Assembly: GCF_000759885.1 (NCBI RefSeq)
Contig: NZ_JNAH01000007.1
Coordinates: forward strand, 1-64,000
DNA: 64,000 nt
Origin: Prochlorococcus marinus str. GP2
GTDB lineage: Bacteria > Cyanobacteriota > Cyanobacteriia > PCC-6307 > Cyanobiaceae
Direction: 5' to 3'
Position numbers and translations under genes: made by a program. This document shows positions 18,104 to 26,870 of this stretch, piece after piece. Within the stretch, counting starts at the first letter, position 1. Every line of letters begins with the position of its first letter. The notes under the pieces are model-generated. The model searched no databases and was not told where the DNA came from. It saw only the letters and a list, made by a program, of their open reading frames with translations.

Positions 18104-18754
18104 ATGGAATTTGGATTGAAATCTAAAATTAATTATTACTTTTTTAAAAGATTATTTGATATATTTTTCTCTTTAATAATAATAATAATTTTCTGCCCAC
18201 TTCTTTTACTTATTTCAATTCTCATTAAAGCAACATCAAAAGGCCCTATTATTTATAAAGGTAAAAGGGTTGGATATCATGGAAAGATATTTTTTATTCT
18301 TAAATTTAGAACTATGCATCAAAATGCAGAAATAATGGGCGGTTATTCAACATCTTTTAATGATCCTAGATTGACAAAAATTGGGAGAATTTTGAGGAGA
18401 TATAAAATAGATGAGCTCCCTCAATTTTTTAATGTCCTTCTAGGTGAAATGTCCATTACAGGACCAAGACCGCAAGTACTTTACTATACAGATAAGTACA
18501 ATAATGAAGAAAAAAAAATATTAGATATTAAACCTGGAATAACTGACTTATCTTCTATTTACTTTAATGATATGGATAAAATATTGGGCAATAAAGACGC
18601 TGATTTTATTTATGAGAAAGAAATAGAACCAATCAAAAATAAATTGCGTTTAAGATATTTGAGAGAACATAATTTCTTCTTTGATTTAAGAATATTGATT
18701 GAGACTGCTTTTGGTATCCTTGGATTAAAAAATATTACTGGATTACTAAATTGA
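18104..18754 (+). CDS. Undecaprenyl-phosphate sugar phosphotransferase (initiating PGT, WcaJ/PglC-like)
   Basis: A 216-residue monotopic phosphoglycosyl transferase: one N-terminal hydrophobic helix (FDIFFSLIIIIIFCPLLLLI), the conserved KFRTMHQNAE segment, the GRILRRYKIDELPQFFNVL motif with its essential Asp-Glu, and the TGPRPQ motif. It transfers a sugar-1-phosphate from a UDP-sugar to undecaprenyl phosphate and so starts assembly of the repeat unit. The size matches the minimal PglC-type core without the large N-terminal domain of WcaJ/WbaP. Its last bases overlap the start of the aldo/keto reductase. The UDP-sugar donor may come from the CapD-type dehydratase pathway three genes downstream. 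Confidence 0.93.
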   Translation: MEFGLKSKINYYFFKRLFDIFFSLIIIIIFCPLLLLISILIKATSKGPIIYKGKRVGYHGKIFFILKFRTMHQNAEIMGGYSTSFNDPRLTKIGRILRRYKIDELPQFFNVLLGEMSITGPRPQVLYYTDKYNNEEKKILDIKPGITDLSSIYFNDMDKILGNKDADFIYEKEIEPIKNKLRLRYLREHNFFFDLRILIETAFGILGLKNITGLLN

Positions 18755-19638
18755 GTGAATCAATATCTAGATTTTGTTTTGGATGCGAAGCTCTTGGAGG
18801 AACTGATTGGGGGGAGGTATCACTAGATGAAATTGAAAGATGCATAAATATCGCTATTGCAAATGGAGTTAACTTTTTTGATACTGCCGCTATTTATGGA
18901 CTAGGTTTATCTGAAGAAAGATTGGCTGCAATATTAGGAAAAAGAAGAAGTAAAATGTTTATTGCAACTAAAGGTGGCCTTGTTTGGTCAAAATCAAAGA
19001 ATAAGAGAGCTAAAGTTTGGAAGGATTCCTCTGCTAATTCAATAAGAAAAGGGATAATTCAAAGTCTGAAAAATTTGAAGTTAGAATATATACCTTTATT
19101 TTATATTCATTGGCCAGATCTAGAAACTGATTTTGAGGAAACATTTTATACTCTTAGAGATCTTCAGAAGGAAGGATTGATCAAATATATTGGATGCTCA
19201 AATTTTTCAAAAGAAGAGTTAATAAAGGTCTCGCAATTTTGTAAAATTGACTTTTTACAAGCTCCGTTTAATTTCCTAATTGATCATCCTAAAGAATTGT
19301 TTTCGTATTGTAGAAATAATGCAATTAAATTTGTGGCATATAACGTCTTATCATCTGGCCTATTAACTGGCAAATATAACGAAGATTATATTTTTGATTC
19401 AAATGATAGAAGATCAAGATTATATTCCTTTAAGAGGGAATCTATTCTAAATTCAAAAAGGAAATTAGAATCTCTTAAATTTAAAGCCAAAAAACATAAT
19501 CTATCAATGACGCAGTACTCTATAAAATATATCTGCGATAATGAAAATATTTTTTCTACTATTTTGGGAATTAAAAATGTTGAGCAGCTCAAAGAAAATA
19601 TTGAAGTCTTTAAACATTGTATGATGAAAGAATTATAG
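18751..19638 (+). CDS. Aldo/keto reductase
   Basis: A 295-residue TIM-barrel oxidoreductase with the catalytic tetrad visible: Asp and Tyr in FFDTAAIYGLGLSEERL, Lys in FIATKGGLVW and His in FYIHWPD. The segment YIGCSNFSKEEL is also typical. The start is a TTG that overlaps the stop of the phosphoglycosyl transferase gene (TTGA). A strong Shine-Dalgarno for the next gene lies at its 3' end. Given the neighbours, it probably reduces a keto-sugar or a keto group introduced by the E1-like enzymes, but this is inference. Confidence 0.88.
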   Translation: MSESISRFCFGCEALGGTDWGEVSLDEIERCINIAIANGVNFFDTAAIYGLGLSEERLAAILGKRRSKMFIATKGGLVWSKSKNKRAKVWKDSSANSIRKGIIQSLKNLKLEYIPLFYIHWPDLETDFEETFYTLRDLQKEGLIKYIGCSNFSKEELIKVSQFCKIDFLQAPFNFLIDHPKELFSYCRNNAIKFVAYNVLSSGLLTGKYNEDYIFDSNDRRSRLYSFKRESILNSKRKLESLKFKAKKHNLSMTQYSIKYICDNENIFSTILGIKNVEQLKENIEVFKHCMMKEL

Positions 19639-19647
19639 GAAGTAAAA

Positions 19648-20682
19648 ATGAATAAATTGAATGAACTTTTTAATCCTAATTTTTATAATAAACCAATAAA
19701 AATAGATAATTTTAATAAAGAAGATTTAGTAAATTTCTTTAAATTGATGACCAAAATCAGGTTAATTGAATTTCATTTGGCAGATGAGAGAAAGAAAGGA
19801 ACTATTGGAGGTCCTGTTCATTTAGGTATAGGTCAAGAAGCAATAGCTATGGGTTTATCTGCAAATTTGGAATCATCAGATTATGTTTTTGGGGCTCATA
19901 GATCGCATGCGCATTTATTAGCTTTGGGATCATCTGTAAAAGGATTATTTGCTGAAATACTTGGAAAGGAGACTGGGTTGTCTAAAGGAATGGGAGGATC
20001 CATGCATCTTAGTGATCGTAGTGTAGGATTTGTCGGCTCAGTTCCAATAGTAGCTGGCACTGTACCTTTGGCAGTTGGAGCCGGTTTCGCGGCGAAAATA
20101 GCACAAAAAGGTAATCTATCAGTAAGTTATCTGGGAGATGGGGCAACAGAGGAAGGTGTAGTTCAAGAGTCACTTAACTTGGCTTCTTTGTATAAGATAC
20201 CGGTAATTTTTATGATAGAAAATAATTTGCTTTCAAGTCATATGCATTTATCTGAAAGACAGACGTCTTTTGACTGTTCAAGATTTGCTAAGACAAATTC
20301 AATCCCATATAGAATGATCGATGGTAACGACATTATTGAAGTTTATAAAGCTTCATCTTGTGCTGTAAAAAATGCAAGAAATGGTGGAGGCCCTTTTTTG
20401 ATTGAAGCTATTACCTATAGATGGTTAGGACATGTTGATTGGAGGGAAGATGTTGATGTAGGTTTAAGTCGATCTATTAAAGAGCTCAAAATGTGGAAAA
20501 AAAGAGATCCAATAGAAAGGCTTGAGAATTCTTTAATTAAAAGTGGTTTATGGGACAAAAAATCTACTGATAATTTAATTAAGTCAATTAAAGATGAAAT
20601 ACAAATATTATGGGATGAGGCATTAAATGATCCTTATCCTGAAAAAAGTCAAACCTTAAAAAGAGTTTTTTGTAAGAAGTAA
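19648..20682 (+). CDS. Thiamine-diphosphate-dependent dehydrogenase E1, alpha-like subunit
   Basis: A 344-residue E1-alpha homologue with the TPP-binding motif intact (GDGATEEGVVQESLNLAS, closing with MIENN) and the family-typical HRSHAHLLALGSS and GKGMGGSMHL-like segment SKGMGGSMHLSD. Its partner, the beta-like subunit, starts 11 bp downstream. No E2 or E3 gene is nearby, and the pair lies between an aldo/keto reductase and a CapD-type dehydratase, so a role in central 2-oxoacid oxidation is unlikely. E1 pairs such as AviB1/AviB2 of avilamycin biosynthesis are thought to attach two-carbon branches to sugars; a comparable role is my inference. Its Shine-Dalgarno is strong (AGGAAG). Confidence 0.85.
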   Translation: MNKLNELFNPNFYNKPIKIDNFNKEDLVNFFKLMTKIRLIEFHLADERKKGTIGGPVHLGIGQEAIAMGLSANLESSDYVFGAHRSHAHLLALGSSVKGLFAEILGKETGLSKGMGGSMHLSDRSVGFVGSVPIVAGTVPLAVGAGFAAKIAQKGNLSVSYLGDGATEEGVVQESLNLASLYKIPVIFMIENNLLSSHMHLSERQTSFDCSRFAKTNSIPYRMIDGNDIIEVYKASSCAVKNARNGGGPFLIEAITYRWLGHVDWREDVDVGLSRSIKELKMWKKRDPIERLENSLIKSGLWDKKSTDNLIKSIKDEIQILWDEALNDPYPEKSQTLKRVFCKK

Positions 20683-20692
20683 TTTATAAATT

Positions 20693-21679
20693 ATGAAAAA
20701 AATTTTTAGATATGATGAAGCAATTCTTGAGGGTTTCAAGTATTTATTGTCAAATTATTCTGATCTTTTCATTATTGGCCAGGGGCTTTGGAGTCCCTGG
20801 TATGTAGGTAATTCTATGAAAGACCTTGATAAACTATATGGTAAAGAAAGGATCATTGATACGCCTGTTTCAGAAGCTTCTTGTACTGGATTAGCAGTAG
20901 GTGCAGGTCTTGTAGGTATGAAATCAATCATTGTTCATCCAAGGATGGACTTTATGCTTTATGCTGTTGATCCTATTGTTAATCAAGCCTCCAAATGGTC
21001 CCATATGTTCGGCGGTGAAAATAGTTCTAACGTAACTATTAGAGCAATAATTAATCGAGGAGGTGAGCAAGGTGCTCAACATTCACAATCATTACATTCA
21101 TGGTTTGCTCATATACCAGGTTTGAGAGTTGTAATGCCATCAACTGTTTGTGATGCGAGAGATTTATTAATTGCCTCAGCATTATCAGAAGACCCTGTTC
21201 TTTACATTGATGATCGTTGGCTTTATAGCCAAGAGGATTATTTGCCTGAAGTCAAAAATATTGAACTAGTTAATCAGAAGCCTAAAATCATAGAAAACGG
21301 TTCGGATTTAACTATAGTTGCGAGCAGTTACTCTACTTTGCTAGCTAAGAATGCAATATATTCTCTCAAGAAAGAGGGGATTAATTGTGAATTAATTGAT
21401 TTAAGAGTTATAAATCCATTAGATCTTGATTTGGTAATTAATTCAGTTAATAAAACAAAGTCTTTATTAGTAATAGATGGTGGTTGGTCATCGTGTGGAC
21501 TCTCAGCTGAAATCATTGCTAATGTTGTTGAAAATATAGATGTAACTGTTTTGAGATATCCTCCGTCTAGGATTACTTTACCTTTTGCACCAGCACCAAC
21601 TTCAAGTTTTTTAGAGAAAGAATATTATCCCAATCTTAAGGATATTATTGATAGAGTAAGATGTATGCATGTTAAATAA
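20693..21679 (+). CDS. Thiamine-diphosphate-dependent dehydrogenase E1, beta-like subunit
   Basis: A 328-residue E1-beta homologue (transketolase pyrimidine-binding domain plus C-terminal domain). Landmarks are RIIDTPVSEASCTGLAVGAG, the conserved Glu of which normally activates the thiamine cofactor, RGGEQGAQHSQSLHSWFAHI and the C-terminal LLVIDGGWSSCGLSAEI. Normal for the family in length. It forms an alpha2beta2 enzyme with the preceding gene, with the active site at the interface. As with its partner, the polysaccharide setting and lack of E2/E3 suggest a sugar-modifying acyl transfer rather than acyl-CoA production. Confidence 0.85.
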   Translation: MKKIFRYDEAILEGFKYLLSNYSDLFIIGQGLWSPWYVGNSMKDLDKLYGKERIIDTPVSEASCTGLAVGAGLVGMKSIIVHPRMDFMLYAVDPIVNQASKWSHMFGGENSSNVTIRAIINRGGEQGAQHSQSLHSWFAHIPGLRVVMPSTVCDARDLLIASALSEDPVLYIDDRWLYSQEDYLPEVKNIELVNQKPKIIENGSDLTIVASSYSTLLAKNAIYSLKKEGINCELIDLRVINPLDLDLVINSVNKTKSLLVIDGGWSSCGLSAEIIANVVENIDVTVLRYPPSRITLPFAPAPTSSFLEKEYYPNLKDIIDRVRCMHVK

Positions 21680-21732
21680 TTAGTGAAATCTGAAATATCC
21701 AAAAATTTAATAAAAAGGATTGCTAAACAAAA

Positions 21733-23616
21733 ATGAAAACTATTTTTTCTATTATTGAATGGTTAAAGTCTAAAAAAAGAAGAACTAGATCTTTTATTTT
21801 TATTTTTTGCGACGCATTATTATTTTTTTTAATATTAGTTTTCACGTATTGGGTTAATAAGAATGAAAATCAACTTTTTTCACAAAATTTTTTCATTTTA
21901 TATGCCCAGACCTTATTTATTGGGATCACTATCTATGTAAATACCTCTCAATATAAGGGTTTAATAAAGTATGTTGGCAGCAAAGCAATTTACAAACTTT
22001 TATTTAGAAATATTTTTTTAGTTACTTCTTTATTCTTAATTAATTTTATTTTCAGAATTAATATATTGCCTTTGAGTTTTTGGTTAATTCTTTGCTTGAA
22101 TTTAACGTTTTTCGTTGGTGGAATTAGGTTTTTTCTGAGAGATATAATATTTAATATAGAGAAAGAAATAGTAAAGAATAAAACTAATATTGCTATATAT
22201 GGAGCTGGCTCTGCGGGAGCTATGCTTTCCTCTTATTTAATAAATAACGTAAAATATAATATAGTTTGCTTTATAGATGATAATCCTTCTTTGAAGGGCA
22301 GAGAAATAAATAACATCAAAATTTTTTCTAAAACTAAATTAGAAGATTTAGAAACTTCAATAGATCAAATACTCATAGCTATTCCTTCTTTAAATAGAGA
22401 AAAAAGACGAGCATTAGTTTCTTATTTATCAAAATATAGATTGCCAATTTTAGAAATCCCATCTATTGATGAAATCACTTCTGGTAGGTTCCAAATCGAT
22501 CAACTTAGAGAAATAAAAATTGAGGATTTATTGGGCAGAGAAAGTCATATAAAAGAAATTGAGAAATATTCCTCCAATTTAGAAAACTCATCAGTTTGTA
22601 TTACAGGTGCAGGTGGTTCAATAGGTAGCGAACTATGCAGAAGAATTTTAAAATTCAAACCCAAAAGAGTAATTTTGTTTGAGTTAAGTGAAGAGAATTT
22701 ATATAATATCCATAGTGAACTAAAGGATAAGTGCAAAAAAGGAATTGATTTGATTCCTGTGTTGGGAAATGCTACTGATTATAATTTTGTTCTCGAAATA
22801 TTTAAGAAGCATAAAGTGGAAATAGTTTTTCATGCATCGGCTTTTAAACATGTTCCTTTAGTAGAAATTAATCCAATATCTGGTATTTTTAATAATGTTT
22901 TTTCAACTAAAGTAATAGCTGATGTTGCTATTAAATTAAATTTAAAAACATTTATTCTTGTATCTACTGATAAGGCTGTAAGACCATCAAATATCATGGG
23001 AGCCTCAAAAAGATTAGCAGAACAAATCATAAAGTCATATTCAAAATATGAAGTTAAAAACGAAAATTCGAGTACTGTATTTTCTATAGTTAGATTTGGT
23101 AATGTTATTGGCTCTTCAGGTTCGGTTATACCATTATTTAAAAAACAAATTTCTAATGGAGGACCAATAACTGTTACTGACCCAAACGTGACTAGATATT
23201 TTATGACAATTTCAGAGGCTGCTCAGTTAGTTATTCAAGTATCTTCTTTAGCTAAAGGAGGAGAAGTATTTCTTCTAGAGATGGGTAAACCGATAAAGAT
23301 TATTGATTTAGCTAGGCAAATGATAGAACTAAGTGGATTGGTTGAGAAAAATCCAAAATTGCATAACGATGGGATTGAAATTATTTTTACTGGTTTGAGA
23401 CCAGGAGAGAAAATCCATGAAGAATTACTTGTTAATAATTACTCTGAAAAAACTAAACACTCCTTAATTTATAAAGCTAATGAGAAAGTTATGGATCATA
23501 CAATTCTTACCGAATCAATTAATAAATTAGAGAAATATATTTCTAATCAAGAATTAGATAGAGTTTTGGATACTTTATCTCTTCTAGTACCTGAATGGAC
23601 TAGAACTAAGAATTGA
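21733..23616 (+). CDS. CapD/WbpM-type nucleotide-sugar 4,6-dehydratase
   Basis: A 627-residue membrane-anchored protein. The first about 135 residues contain four hydrophobic helices; a first Rossmann domain starts with IAIYGAGSAGAMLSSYL and a second, catalytic one with VCITGAGGSIGSELCRRIL. The catalytic triad region is SMK-like rather than SYK, here NIMGASKRLAEQI after STDKAVRPS, as in WbpM and PglF. Such enzymes convert UDP-GlcNAc to a 4-keto-6-deoxy sugar, the first step to QuiNAc, FucNAc or bacillosamine. It closes the plus-strand run and is convergent with the amidotransferase gene two bases further on. Confidence 0.93.
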   Translation: MKTIFSIIEWLKSKKRRTRSFIFIFCDALLFFLILVFTYWVNKNENQLFSQNFFILYAQTLFIGITIYVNTSQYKGLIKYVGSKAIYKLLFRNIFLVTSLFLINFIFRINILPLSFWLILCLNLTFFVGGIRFFLRDIIFNIEKEIVKNKTNIAIYGAGSAGAMLSSYLINNVKYNIVCFIDDNPSLKGREINNIKIFSKTKLEDLETSIDQILIAIPSLNREKRRALVSYLSKYRLPILEIPSIDEITSGRFQIDQLREIKIEDLLGRESHIKEIEKYSSNLENSSVCITGAGGSIGSELCRRILKFKPKRVILFELSEENLYNIHSELKDKCKKGIDLIPVLGNATDYNFVLEIFKKHKVEIVFHASAFKHVPLVEINPISGIFNNVFSTKVIADVAIKLNLKTFILVSTDKAVRPSNIMGASKRLAEQIIKSYSKYEVKNENSSTVFSIVRFGNVIGSSGSVIPLFKKQISNGGPITVTDPNVTRYFMTISEAAQLVIQVSSLAKGGEVFLLEMGKPIKIIDLARQMIELSGLVEKNPKLHNDGIEIIFTGLRPGEKIHEELLVNNYSEKTKHSLIYKANEKVMDHTILTESINKLEKYISNQELDRVLDTLSLLVPEWTRTKN

Positions 23617-23618
23617 TA

Positions 23619-25445
23619 TTAGTATTTTGAAGGTATTTTATTTATTGTCTTTATGACTTCATTAAAATCGAGATTTATGCAATCCGTATACCATTTAAGA
23701 TTAGGATATCTAGGTTTGTTTTCCTCCTCCACTAGTTTTAAGGCTTCATCTCTTGTTAAATCACCTTCTCTGATTTGATTGCTTCGGAAAGTATCGTGCT
23801 CTGTAAAACCGGCGACTGTATAGTAAATATAATTGTACATAGCAGCTGTGCCATCTCCAATTCTCCAAGTGGTAGAGGTGTCAGGGGCTTGTTCCCAATC
23901 ATATGAATCAATCAATGTTTGGTTAATTTCATTTTCATCCCAACGCCAATAATCATAGAGGTGATAATAATCAGATTTTTTTTGAAAGCTCCTGTAATAT
24001 TCTCCACTGAGAGTATCAAAGATTGAACGATTTACGTAACCAACATTCCTTGACATTTCTTTGAATCTTAAATATTGATACCTTAATTGTTTAAAGACTC
24101 CATTTGAGTAAACAAGTTTCTCTTCAAAGTCTGGGGGAATACCAAGGAACCCAGATTTAAAATAAGTAACTTCTAGAGGATTTACACTCCAAATATTTAA
24201 ATTGATCCCTGTTTGCTTTTTTACCGTTTCAATGTGCCTAAAAAAGTGCTTATCCCCGGCTGTTAAAATACTCACCATCCCAAGATGTGGTGATTTAAGC
24301 CAGGCAGTAAAGTTTTTTGTTATGTTCCTTCTTTTTTTTATTAAATCTGCAGCAACTATTATATTTTCTACATTAAGAATTGAAGACATTCGACTTATAT
24401 TCCTTCTTCCAAGGTCTGTAATCATTCCCCAGTCGTAAGTATAAGTAATAGGTTTCATTTTTAGCTCCTTAACTATGAGATGTAATCCGAAACAACTATC
24501 TCTTCCACCAGAAAATGGGATGATACAATTTTCTGGCTTCTTATATTTATATTTATCTAATAATCCAAATAATTCTTCAATAGGTTTTGGCTTATTTCTC
24601 AATTTATAGTTTTTGCAATAGTTACATACTCCTTTATCATCAAAACTAATAAAAGGCATTGTTTCTGGTAAAACGCATTTCGAACATCTTTTCAAATTAT
24701 GTTTTTTGTATTTTAAGATTTTATCCTCATCACTATTAATGATTCCTAAATTAGGGATAATATCTTTTTTATTAGCATCTAAATTTTCTTTAGATAAAAT
24801 ATTCTTTGTTTTAGGTACATCGTATATTAAATATGAATTTTTAATTTGTTTGATATTGTTGCAATAAAGTTTCTTCAAAAAATAAAGCTCTGAAGCGAAG
24901 ATGTAGCTATCATTTTTCTTACCTATGTATAAACTTCCATTATTCGAAATTAAAATTATTTTGCCAAATTCAGGAATTAATACTGCACAAGCTAGTGTAC
25001 CTATGCATTTTTCCAAAATAATTTCAGATATTTCATCTAGATTTAGTTTTTTATTGATAAATTTGCTGTAAATTGCTGGAATAACTTCTGTATCAATAGA
25101 AAGTTTAGGTTTATCATCCAGTTCTTCCCATAATTCATTTGTATTAATAATAATACCGTTGTGAATAGTTACGATTCTATCTCTGCAAATCGGTTGATCA
25201 TCTATTAATCCATTTGTTATTAATCGACTATGCCCAATAATAAAATTTGAAGAAATATTTTTATTTCTTTTTATAAGTTTAGTTATCGGTTCAGAAGATT
25301 TTTCCACTGTATATTGGTTATCTTTATAAGAAACTATTCCACTTGAATCTTTACCCCTTTGCTCTGAAAGTGCTGCTAACTTTGACAAATTTTTTTTATC
25401 AAAATTAATACTTTTATTGTTAAAAATTCCGAATATCCCGCACAT
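23619..25445 (-). CDS. Class II glutaminase fused to a WbpG-like N-acetyl sugar amidotransferase
   Basis: A two-domain protein of about 608 residues. The start is set at ATG 25443-25445 because the product then begins MCGIFGIFNN, placing the essential class II glutaminase Cys at position 2 as the mechanism requires; a longer upstream frame would bury it. The glutaminase shows GHSRLITNGL and IVTIHNGIIIN. The second part begins with a zinc-ribbon-like CSKCVLPETMPFI and GVCNYCKNY, then the ATP-pyrophosphatase loop IIPFSGGRDSCFGLH, and matches the WbpG/PseA-like sugar amidotransferase family. The usual partners deliver ammonia from a separate HisH-like subunit; here the glutaminase is built in. 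The likely reaction turns an acetamido or carboxyl group into an acetamidino or amide group. It overlaps nothing and follows the deacetylase-like gene by 40 bp. Confidence 0.85.
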   Translation of the reverse strand: MCGIFGIFNNKSINFDKKNLSKLAALSEQRGKDSSGIVSYKDNQYTVEKSSEPITKLIKRNKNISSNFIIGHSRLITNGLIDDQPICRDRIVTIHNGIIINTNELWEELDDKPKLSIDTEVIPAIYSKFINKKLNLDEISEIILEKCIGTLACAVLIPEFGKIILISNNGSLYIGKKNDSYIFASELYFLKKLYCNNIKQIKNSYLIYDVPKTKNILSKENLDANKKDIIPNLGIINSDEDKILKYKKHNLKRCSKCVLPETMPFISFDDKGVCNYCKNYKLRNKPKPIEELFGLLDKYKYKKPENCIIPFSGGRDSCFGLHLIVKELKMKPITYTYDWGMITDLGRRNISRMSSILNVENIIVAADLIKKRRNITKNFTAWLKSPHLGMVSILTAGDKHFFRHIETVKKQTGINLNIWSVNPLEVTYFKSGFLGIPPDFEEKLVYSNGVFKQLRYQYLRFKEMSRNVGYVNRSIFDTLSGEYYRSFQKKSDYYHLYDYWRWDENEINQTLIDSYDWEQAPDTSTTWRIGDGTAAMYNYIYYTVAGFTEHDTFRSNQIREGDLTRDEALKLVEEENKPRYPNLKWYTDCINLDFNEVIKTINKIPSKY

Positions 25446-25485
25446 GCTAATCTTTAACTTTAAATAGAATGTATTATAAAGACTA

Positions 25486-26844
25486 TCATAAATCCTTGAA
25501 AATATTTTTATAAGTTTTCCACTCATCAATATTATTAAGGCTGCTATTGTGCCATAAAAATAAAAAGTTCCCTCCAACTTCTTTACATTCATTTTTGATA
25601 TTTGTAATAAAATTATTACTGTCTTCGTAGCTTAGGTTTAAGTAATTACTAGAGAAAAGAGTACTTTCCATAAGAATCAAGGGTTTTAAATAAATATCCC
25701 TTTTTTTATTTTTATAGTGGTCAAAAAATCTATATTTAAAACAGGTTCCACATCTAAAACCTCCTGTATCAGCGTAGCCCAAAGTACTATCAAAATTTAA
25801 ATTAGCATTTTCTAAAGCATCTAGTGAATACCTATGGTCCCATCTTAAATAATGCATCCTTGAAACTCTAATCTGTTTATCGATGCCGAAACTATTTAGT
25901 ATTTCTTGTAAATTTTTTGTCTCTTGCCAAAGTAATTCTTTATTATTGTATGCCTCATAACTTGGATGAATCCCTATATTATGATTCCTTTTATAAATTT
26001 CTCTTAAAATATTTTTAATATAAAGATTATTTAAATTTATATTTCCATCGAAATCTTTATTTGATTGGTTGACTTGAAAAAAAAATATACTTCTAGTATT
26101 AAATTGTTCAGAAATGTCCATTAATCTTGAATAATTATTATATGGATCAAGTTTGATTTCTCCAAGATTAATTTTTATGGATTGGTAAAGACTATTAAAA
26201 GCTTTTTTAATTTTTTTCCTTTTGATAAAATCGCTTAGGAAAGTCCTAAAAATTTCTCTTTTTGTCGCATAGAGATATTTAAAAGGTAAATCAATATCAT
26301 GAGTTGGTTCTAATTTAAAAAGGTTTTCTTTAAATTTTAATTTTGGATTTTTTTTATAAATTAATTCTTTTATGATCAAAATCCACTCATCAACTATTGG
26401 CCTGTATAAATAATTATTTTTGTATGCGTAGCTATTTCTCCCAAGATTTCTGTAGTGAATATCTAATTTTTTATCATTCACTTCTTCTATTCTTGTAAGA
26501 TTCCAATAAATAAAGGAAATTACATCATAGTTTAGAGTTATGGTTTTTGTATGATATTGAACAATTGGATAAATGGCAGTTTGGATTCCTGGTAAAGGTA
26601 TTGATTTTTTTTTTGTGTGATTAAATTGTTCATTTTTGAAATTCCAATATTCACAAGAACCTTCCAACTTTTCAAAATCAACTTTGTTTTTTTCTTGAGC
26701 AAAGTAGATTTTGGTTTCATTATTGATTAGAAGTTTTATTCGAGATTTTGCCTTCTCTTCTATGATTTGTGTCTTGATCCCATATCTCTCAGAAAATAGC
26801 TCTTCTAACCAATCAAAACCTTCTCTGGATATTTTCATTATCAA
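25486..26844 (-). CDS. Polysaccharide-deacetylase-like protein
   Basis: A 452-residue protein whose C-terminal half looks like a NodB-type carbohydrate esterase: a THDIDLPF motif around residue 195 (two acidic residues of a metal site), IGIHPSYEAYNN with a histidine in the HxxSY arrangement, SRMHYLRWDHRYSLDALENA, and FDSTLGYADTGGFRCGTCF. Proteins of this kind, with a specific N-terminal domain of about 170 residues, recur beside sugar amidotransferases in polysaccharide clusters. The metal-binding His-His pair of classical NodB enzymes is not fully evident, so catalytic activity is uncertain. The gene precedes the fusion amidotransferase in the same minus-strand operon. Confidence 0.7.
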   Translation of the reverse strand: MIMKISREGFDWLEELFSERYGIKTQIIEEKAKSRIKLLINNETKIYFAQEKNKVDFEKLEGSCEYWNFKNEQFNHTKKKSIPLPGIQTAIYPIVQYHTKTITLNYDVISFIYWNLTRIEEVNDKKLDIHYRNLGRNSYAYKNNYLYRPIVDEWILIIKELIYKKNPKLKFKENLFKLEPTHDIDLPFKYLYATKREIFRTFLSDFIKRKKIKKAFNSLYQSIKINLGEIKLDPYNNYSRLMDISEQFNTRSIFFFQVNQSNKDFDGNINLNNLYIKNILREIYKRNHNIGIHPSYEAYNNKELLWQETKNLQEILNSFGIDKQIRVSRMHYLRWDHRYSLDALENANLNFDSTLGYADTGGFRCGTCFKYRFFDHYKNKKRDIYLKPLILMESTLFSSNYLNLSYEDSNNFITNIKNECKEVGGNFLFLWHNSSLNNIDEWKTYKNIFKDL

Positions 26845-26870
26845 TTTTCAAATAGATTGAAATTAAACAT

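Noticed and set aside
25446-25592. Longer start for the glutaminase-WbpG fusion
   Set aside because: The mechanism needs the nucleophile Cys at the mature N-terminus; the MCGIF start at 25445 supplies it, and the longer start would overlap the upstream gene by more than 100 bp.
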